Positions 58,896 through 64,000 of a DNA stretch of 64,000 nt are shown here, in pieces (the stretch's first letter is position 1; each line of letters begins with the position of its first letter). The notes under the pieces are model-generated. The model saw only the letters and a list, made by a program, of their open reading frames with translations, did no database searches and was not told the DNA's origin. The DNA is from Chitinophaga pinensis (lineage in GTDB: Bacteria; Bacteroidota; Bacteroidia; NS11-12g; UBA955). The stretch spans positions 1 through 64,000 of the forward strand of contig CAMDUE010000004.1 in the NCBI GenBank assembly GCA_945877575.1, read 5' to 3'. The position numbers and the translations under genes were made by a program.

Positions 58896-60824
58896 ATGAA
58901 TTATTTGTCGATTGAGAATTTATCGAAGACATGGCATGATAAGCCGGTTTTAAGGGATGTGAGTTTTGGAATTCAAATGGGCGAAAAGGTGGCCTTGGTG
59001 GCGGCAAACGGACAAGGAAAAAGTACGTTGATGTCAATTATTATGGGATTTGAGTCCCCCGATAAGGGAAAAGCCATCCTTCGAAAGGAAATTAATGTGG
59101 GTTATCTTCCGCAGGAGCCTGAATTGGAGGGCGATTTGACAGTGCTTGAAAACATCCTTTTGGAAGAAAGTGAAATCAGTCGATTAGTGAAGAGATATGA
59201 GCATTTATTGGAGCAGAGTTCCAGTGAAAACGAGGCTGAGAGTATGGCGGCATTGGATCAATTAGAGAGCGCTACCGAGGAAATGAACCGTTTAGAAGCT
59301 TGGGATTATGAAGCCAAGGTGAGGACGGTTTTGGGTAAATTGCAAATTCACAATCATGATCAGAAAGCCAGTAGTTTGTCGGGCGGACAGAGAAAGCGGG
59401 TGGCTTTGGCTAAAGTATTATTATCGCAGCCAGATTTTTTGATTATGGATGAACCTACCAACCATCTTGATTTGGATATGATTGAATGGCTGGAGGGTTT
59501 TTTGAATCAAAGAGATTTGACATTACTGTTGGTTACTCACGATAGATATTTTTTGGATCGAGTATGTGATCAAATTGTTGAGTTAGAAAACGGAGATGTA
59601 TTTAAATACAAAGGGAATTATCAGTATTATCTAGAAAAGAAAGCCGAGAGAGAAGCCAACTTGGCCAGTGAGTTGGAGAAAGATAGAAATACCTATAGAA
59701 GGGAGCTTGACTGGGTGCGCAGAATGCCAAAAGCCAGAGGCACCAAGAGCAAAAGTAGGGTTGAGGCTTTTGATAATTTGGAAGATAAGATTAAGCAACA
59801 ACGACATAAATCGGAGTTGAATATTACCATGCGCATGGAGCGATTGGGTGCAAAGATTCTGGAACTTCACCATGTTAAAAAAGCATTTGGCGAGGTGAAG
59901 ATTTTAAATGATTTCAGCTATGTTTTCAAGCGCAAAGAGAAGGTTGGTATCATAGGAAGAAATGGCGCTGGAAAAAGCACATTATTGAATATCATCATGC
60001 AACTGGAGACACCAGATTCTGGTAAGGTTGTTATTGGAGATACCATTGGTTTTGGATATTACTCCCAGCAAGGTATGAAGATTGATGATTCAAGAAAGGT
60101 CATTGATGAGGTTAGAGATGTTGCTGATTGGATTCCCATGGCCAATGGCAATAAATTGACGGCTTCTCAGTTGTTGTTTCAATTTGGTTTTGATTATGAT
60201 AAACAATTTGATTTTGTAAGTAAACTGAGCGGCGGCGAGAGGCGTAGGTTGTTCTTAATGAAAATTCTTATGGCTGCACCCAACTTTTTGATTTTGGATG
60301 AGCCCACCAACGATTTAGACATTCAGACATTGTCTGTTTTGGAGGATTTTCTTCTTAGTTACGATGGATGTGTAATTATAGTAAGTCACGATCGTTTTTT
60401 CATGGATAAATTGGTTGACCATTGCTTCATTTTTGAAGGTGAGGGAGAGGTGAGAGATTTTCCTGGAAACTACAGTGATTACAGAGATTGGGAAGAACTG
60501 CAGGAATTGTCATTGGCAAAGACAGGGCAGAAAGTTAACATTAAACTAGAAACGGAAATAAAACCGGAACCTAAAGAAATAAGCGCATCGGTTTCTGTTG
60601 AATCTAAAGTGGAGACTAAAAAATTGACCTTCAAAGAGAAATTTGAATTGGAGCAGATTGAGAAGGAAATACCGGAGTTGCAACAAAAAAAGAGCTCCCT
60701 GTTACAGGAGCTCTCTTCGTTAACCACTCAATATGATCGTATTGCGCAGCTCGGACAAGAAGTTGAAGCGCTACAAGAACGATTAGACTTGTTGGAGTTT
60801 AGGTGGTTGGAGTTATCCGATTAA
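58896..60824 (+). CDS. ABC-F family ATPase (Uup/EttA-like)
   Basis: 642 residues, no membrane helices. Two ATPase domains: Walker A VAANGQGKSTLMSIIMG near 36 and GRNGAGKSTLLNIIM near 355; signatures LSGGQRKRVALAK near 158 and [13 protein letters not shown] near 447; Walker B FLIMDEPTNHLDLD and FLILDEPTNDLDIQ. The linker with a basic region (RRELDWVRRMPKARGTKSKSR) precedes the second domain, and a C-terminal coiled coil (residues about 570-640) resembles the DNA/RNA-binding tail of Uup. ABC-F proteins act on ribosomes. It shares its TTAA stop with the convergent yceI-like gene. Confidence 0.93.
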   Translation: MNYLSIENLSKTWHDKPVLRDVSFGIQMGEKVALVAANGQGKSTLMSIIMGFESPDKGKAILRKEINVGYLPQEPELEGDLTVLENILLEESEISRLVKRYEHLLEQSSSENEAESMAALDQLESATEEMNRLEAWDYEAKVRTVLGKLQIHNHDQKASSLSGGQRKRVALAKVLLSQPDFLIMDEPTNHLDLDMIEWLEGFLNQRDLTLLLVTHDRYFLDRVCDQIVELENGDVFKYKGNYQYYLEKKAEREANLASELEKDRNTYRRELDWVRRMPKARGTKSKSRVEAFDNLEDKIKQQRHKSELNITMRMERLGAKILELHHVKKAFGEVKILNDFSYVFKRKEKVGIIGRNGAGKSTLLNIIMQLETPDSGKVVIGDTIGFGYYSQQGMKIDDSRKVIDEVRDVADWIPMANGNKLTASQLLFQFGFDYDKQFDFVSKLSGGERRRLFLMKILMAAPNFLILDEPTNDLDIQTLSVLEDFLLSYDGCVIIVSHDRFFMDKLVDHCFIFEGEGEVRDFPGNYSDYRDWEELQELSLAKTGQKVNIKLETEIKPEPKEISASVSVESKVETKKLTFKEKFELEQIEKEIPELQQKKSSLLQELSSLTTQYDRIAQLGQEVEALQERLDLLEFRWLELSD

Positions 60825-61366
60825 CCTTTAACCAACTGAATATTCATGTGCAATTTTACATTTGCACCTACAACTACTCCGCCAGCTTCAGTAACTGCGC
60901 TCCAAGTAAGTCCAAATTCTTCACGGTTAATTTCACCTGAAACTTCAAAACCCGCCTTGTGGTTTCCATAAGGATCAACCATTTCACCGCCAAATTCAGT
61001 GTTCAAGGTAACTGATTTGGTTGTGCCTTTTAAAGTTAAGTCACCAACCAAAGCGAATTGGTTGTCAGATTTTTTTGTGAATGAAGTAGAAACAAAGTTT
61101 AAAGTAGGGTGATTTTCAGCGTCGAAGAAATCGCCTGACTTCAAGTGGCCATCACGTTGTTCGTTGTTAGTATCGATGGAGTTGATGTCAGCAGAAAAGT
61201 TGATTTGTGCATTTTCCCAGCTATCACCGTGGGTAGTTGCAGCTGCTGTGAATTGGTTGAAAGAACCAGTTACGGTTGAAATTACCAAGTGTTTTACTTT
61301 AAATTGAACTTCTGAGTGAGTGGGATCTAGATTCCACTGCGTTGTTGGTTGAGCTTGAGTAGACAT
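60821..61366 (-). CDS. YceI family lipocalin-like protein
   Basis: 181 residues from the ATG at 61366; no signal peptide, so probably cytoplasmic in this case. The family pattern is WNLDPTHSEVQFKVKHLVISTVTGSF at the start, ADINSIDTNNEQRDGHLKSGDFFDAENHP near 60 and GDLTLKGTTKSVTL near 105. YceI proteins form an elongated lipocalin barrel that binds long isoprenoid chains. The role here is not shown by neighbours. Confidence 0.92.
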   Translation of the reverse strand: MSTQAQPTTQWNLDPTHSEVQFKVKHLVISTVTGSFNQFTAAATTHGDSWENAQINFSADINSIDTNNEQRDGHLKSGDFFDAENHPTLNFVSTSFTKKSDNQFALVGDLTLKGTTKSVTLNTEFGGEMVDPYGNHKAGFEVSGEINREEFGLTWSAVTEAGGVVVGANVKLHMNIQLVKG

Positions 61367-61395
61367 AATTATATTGATTTTAATATTTGTTCCAA

Positions 61396-61403
61396 CAAAT
61401 ATA
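61396..61403 (-). promoter_or_regulatory. -7 box of the yceI-like gene
   Basis: The minus strand reads TATATTTG, an exact match 29 nt before the ATG at 61366. Confidence 0.55.
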
Positions 61404-61469
61404 CAAACAAATAGACGGTTTTGTTTTGATGGGGGGGAAATCTTCGATAAAAATGTGTTTTTTTGCCAC

Positions 61470-62327
61470 ATGAGTAAACATGCATTTGTATTTCCCGGAC
61501 AGGGGTCTCAATTTGAGGGTATGGGGAAGGATTTATATGAAAGTTCTGATTCTGCTAAAGAGTTGTTTGAAAAGGCGAATGAGATTTTAGGTTTTCGCAT
61601 TACCGATATCATGTTTGATGGATCAGCAGAGGAGTTGAAGCGCACAGATGTGACGCAACCTGCCATATTTATTCATAGTGTGATTATGGCGAAAGAAATG
61701 GGCGATGCATTCAAACCCGATATGGTTGCAGGACATAGCTTAGGAGAGTTTAGTGCCTTGGTGACTGTTGGCGTATTGACTTTCGAAGATGGATTACGTT
61801 TGGTTCATCAGCGTGCTTTGGCGATGCAGGAGGCTTGTGAATTGGAGCCAGGTACAATGGCTGCGGTTTTGGCTTTGGCAGATGAAGATGTGGAAAGAGT
61901 TTGCAGTGAAACTGAGGGTGTGGTTGTAGCAGCCAATTATAACTGCCCTGGTCAATTGGTGATATCTGGATCTGTAGATGCAGTGACTCGTGCTTGTGAG
62001 GGTATGAAGGCAGCTGGGGCAAAGCGTGCATTACTATTGCCAGTTGGTGGTGCTTTTCATTCACCGTTGATGGAGCCTGCTCGCGAAAAATTGGCTTCAG
62101 CTATTGAATCTACTCATTTCAACGAACCCATTTGTCCGATTTACCAGAATGTTACAGCGGCTGCAGAGACTGATCCATCAAAAATCAAAGAGAATTTGGT
62201 GGCACAGTTGACAGCACCTGTGCGTTGGACTCAATCTGTGAGAAACATGAAAGCTGACGGTGCGGTTGAATTCACCGAAGTAGGACCAGGCAAGGTATTG
62301 CAAGGTTTGATTGCTAAAATTGCTTAA
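61470..62327 (+). CDS. fabD: Malonyl-CoA:ACP transacylase
   Basis: 285 residues from the ATG at 61470 (MSKHAFVFPGQGSQFEGMG); an upstream in-frame codon overlaps the yceI promoter and is rejected. The active-site Ser is in AGHSLGEFSA near 89, and the His in GGAFHSPLMEPAR near 197. The enzyme loads malonyl groups on ACP for fatty acid synthesis. Other fab genes are not adjacent. It is convergent with the gliding-type protein gene; both stop codons lie in one TTAA. Confidence 0.96.
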   Translation: MSKHAFVFPGQGSQFEGMGKDLYESSDSAKELFEKANEILGFRITDIMFDGSAEELKRTDVTQPAIFIHSVIMAKEMGDAFKPDMVAGHSLGEFSALVTVGVLTFEDGLRLVHQRALAMQEACELEPGTMAAVLALADEDVERVCSETEGVVVAANYNCPGQLVISGSVDAVTRACEGMKAAGAKRALLLPVGGAFHSPLMEPAREKLASAIESTHFNEPICPIYQNVTAAAETDPSKIKENLVAQLTAPVRWTQSVRNMKADGAVEFTEVGPGKVLQGLIAKIA

Positions 62328-64000
62328 TTAGATCGAATGAGATTCACCGAGCCGTTGATTTTCTTAGGATAATCGGGGTTCGGTGTTTCGATAATATCAA
62401 CGATGTAGAAATAAGTGCCTTCGGGCACTGCTGGGCCAATGTTGTCAACTCTGCCGTTCCAGCATTCGGTTAGATCTTTAGAGAAATAAACCCGTGCGCC
62501 CCATCGGTTAAAAATTCTTATTTCCGCTTTTTCACATTCTTTGGTGATGCCATAAACTTGAAAACAATCGTTTTTTCCGTCGTTATTGGGGGTGAAAACA
62601 TTGGCTATGTTCATTTCTTTGGGACGAAAAGACGAGTCGGTAAGAATTTTTGTTACGGTATCGGTACAACCGGTTAGGGTATTTTTGAAAATTGCGGTGG
62701 CGGTATAAATTTGATTGGGAACGGCATAAATGTGTGAGGTAGGATTTTCATTATAAACCGGTGGTGTATTATCACCGAAGTTCCAGGTTATTGAATCGAA
62801 AGAAGAGCCATTTGCGGCAAAATCTATGGCTTCGGAGCAAGGATTTATGGTGACGTCAAAGTTGGCATTTGGTGCTACAATGACATTAACTTCGCGGGTG
62901 AACTTGGAGTTGACGTTGCAGCTGTTGGTGTCTTTCACGAACAGTTTGACTTTATATTTTCCAGGTGTTTTATATTGATGGGTAGGAGAAAACTCGTTGG
63001 ATGAATCACCGTCACCAAAGTACCAAGTATAGGCGGCATTGTATTTTGTTTGTGGCCTAAATACGGCAGAGTCAGTTACGCAAAACGGGGATCTAACGTT
63101 AAAAATAGCATCTACCGAATAACCCAATCTAAAGTCTAATTTGAAACTGGCATTGGAGCAACGAATGCTCACATTGTTTGGGAATACCGCATTGTTTGAG
63201 GTAGGGAAATCGTTGAGACCTGGGGGTGAATTGGGACAGCTGGCGCAAACAGATTGATAGACAATGCCTCTTTTATCGAAACGGGAGGTTCCACCGTCAA
63301 CATGGTCTTCGCTTTCATATCCCCCGAAAAAAGAAGCATAAGCCAGACTTTTAGCGTTTGGACTCAGTGCAAGAAGGTAAAAATCATTGTTATCGGTGGT
63401 AGATTGGTGGGCGTCAGGGGTAATTTCTAGACCTAAAGTAGTGCCTTCATTGCCAACGCCAATGAAAGAACCCCAACCAGAGAAGTAGATGTTGAAGCAA
63501 TCATCAACCATGAAAGCAGAGGGGCTCAGATCAGGATAACCACGCTGGGAGTTTCCGAAGGTAGTGATGAACTCGAGGGAGTCTAAATTTTCGTTGAATC
63601 TACCGATCATTTGTCCGGCATATTCTTGCCCATAAACATTGGTACTTCGGAAAACATAACCCATGGTTTGACCTGTGAAATATACTTTGTCGTTGGCATC
63701 TAGATCAATGAAGTAAATCTGGTCATAGGCATCATCTACGTCTGAGGTAAGTCCGCTTGACCAGAGGGTAGAATTTAGGTATTTGCCTGAAGCTGCGTCT
63801 AATTTCAGAACAAATCCGTCAATGAATCCGTTAAAAGTGCTGTCAAATTTACGATTATTGGTTAAAGGAAAATTTCCCGAAGCTGTACCACCGCCAACGA
63901 AGAGATGTCCTTCATCATCCAATCGGCAGGAGTAGGCAGCATCGTCATCGGCGCCCCCGAAGAATGATCCCCAATGAATTTTAGAAAGGTTTGGAGAAAG
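62324..64000 (-). CDS. Gliding-motility-type secreted protein with PKD domains and type B T9SS sorting domain, 5' partial
   Basis: The frame is open to the right edge (559 residues visible), and the N-terminus is missing. The visible N-terminal part has propeller-like repeats (SKIHWGSFFGGADDDAAYS, HLFVGGGTAS), as in SBBP-type proteins. Two PKD-like domains follow (WYFGDGDSSNEFSPTHQYKT and WNFGDNTPPVYNENPTSHIY). The end, FTPNNDGKNDCFQVYG ... IFNRWGARVYFS, is the type B (CHU_C) sorting domain for secretion and surface display by the T9SS. Likely an adhesin or surface protein. Confidence 0.9.
   Translation of the reverse strand, partial: LSPNLSKIHWGSFFGGADDDAAYSCRLDDEGHLFVGGGTASGNFPLTNNRKFDSTFNGFIDGFVLKLDAASGKYLNSTLWSSGLTSDVDDAYDQIYFIDLDANDKVYFTGQTMGYVFRSTNVYGQEYAGQMIGRFNENLDSLEFITTFGNSQRGYPDLSPSAFMVDDCFNIYFSGWGSFIGVGNEGTTLGLEITPDAHQSTTDNNDFYLLALSPNAKSLAYASFFGGYESEDHVDGGTSRFDKRGIVYQSVCASCPNSPPGLNDFPTSNNAVFPNNVSIRCSNASFKLDFRLGYSVDAIFNVRSPFCVTDSAVFRPQTKYNAAYTWYFGDGDSSNEFSPTHQYKTPGKYKVKLFVKDTNSCNVNSKFTREVNVIVAPNANFDVTINPCSEAIDFAANGSSFDSITWNFGDNTPPVYNENPTSHIYAVPNQIYTATAIFKNTLTGCTDTVTKILTDSSFRPKEMNIANVFTPNNDGKNDCFQVYGITKECEKAEIRIFNRWGARVYFSKDLTECWNGRVDNIGPAVPEGTYFYIVDIIETPNPDYPKKINGSVNLIRSN
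63320..63329 (+). repeat. Polar decamer TCCCCCGAAA, copy 7
   Basis: Exact copy inside the minus-strand gliding-type gene; the complementary codons read Phe-Gly-Gly. A near-copy (GCCCCCGAAG) follows at 63953. Confidence 0.8.

Noticed and set aside
58843-59037. N-terminal extension of the FrnE-like protein
   Set aside because: It is Pro-rich, overlaps the divergent ABC-F gene and lies upstream of the promoter; the family starts at MIIEIWSD.
61396-61469. N-terminal extension of FabD
   Set aside because: FabD begins at MSKHAFVFPGQGSQ; the extension crosses the yceI promoter.

Overview
The window looks like chromosomal DNA of a Bacteroidota bacterium. Evidence: roughly 40% GC; two proteins with type IX secretion (T9SS) C-terminal sorting domains (11106-14285 and 62324-64000); many genes preceded by the phylum's -7 promoter box TAnnTTTG with very short or absent leaders instead of Shine-Dalgarno sites; and conserved Bacteroidota families (DUF502, DUF2795, putative porins, PagL-like deacylase). 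The order cannot be fixed from the sequence. I see no phage, transposon, plasmid or CRISPR, and no tRNA or rRNA. The single RNA gene is the small SRP RNA on the minus strand at 51229-51313.

Layout. 1-5534: an rRNA pseudouridine synthase whose Gly/Arg-rich N-terminus runs off the left edge, purD, a DUF502 membrane protein, exbB-exbD and a PagL-like deacylase. 5522-10330 (minus): ABC exporter, TPR protein and beta-barrel protein. 10408-16181: comF, a large Calx-beta T9SS protein and an MsbA-like exporter. 16187-22257: ftsH and kynureninase, then a MarR regulator, an O-methyltransferase, a DUF2795 protein and hflX. 22324-28794: a secreted/membrane protein pair, an AcpH-like protein, lipoprotein msrB and polA. 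29050-37733: envelope proteins, two lipid-linked glycosyltransferases and a lipoprotein thioredoxin. 38014-46644: TPR protein, phosphosulfolactate synthase, methylmalonyl-CoA epimerase, iscS-iscU-iscA, leuS and obgE. 46782-54449: two periplasmic parvulins, a MoxR ATPase, SRP RNA, lptB, lplA, nth and a beta-barrel protein. 54640-64000: DEAD-box helicase, acyl-CoA carboxylase, DUF1801 and FrnE-like proteins, ABC-F, YceI, fabD and a gliding-type protein that runs off the right edge.

The genes are mainly housekeeping and envelope genes. The unusual content lies between or across them. (1) Five intergenic spacers, after polA, the thioredoxin gene, iscA, obgE and the carboxylase gene, are wholly or largely built of degenerate heptanucleotides kept strictly in a 7-nt phase, up to 36 units without an indel. 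They share unit types, start within 0-1 nt of a stop codon, and in places supply the stop codon of the neighbouring gene. (2) The decamer TCCCCCGAAA occurs seven times, always on the + strand, in genes of both orientations and in several reading frames. This is far above chance and suggests a polar chromosomal signal such as a Chi or KOPS equivalent. (3) Smaller regulatory candidates are a 14-bp inverted repeat around the carboxylase promoter and start codon, a possibly bistable leader before the DEAD-box helicase, an operator-like repeat at the iscS promoter, and a 12-nt promoter variant TAMCGACCTTTG before three genes.
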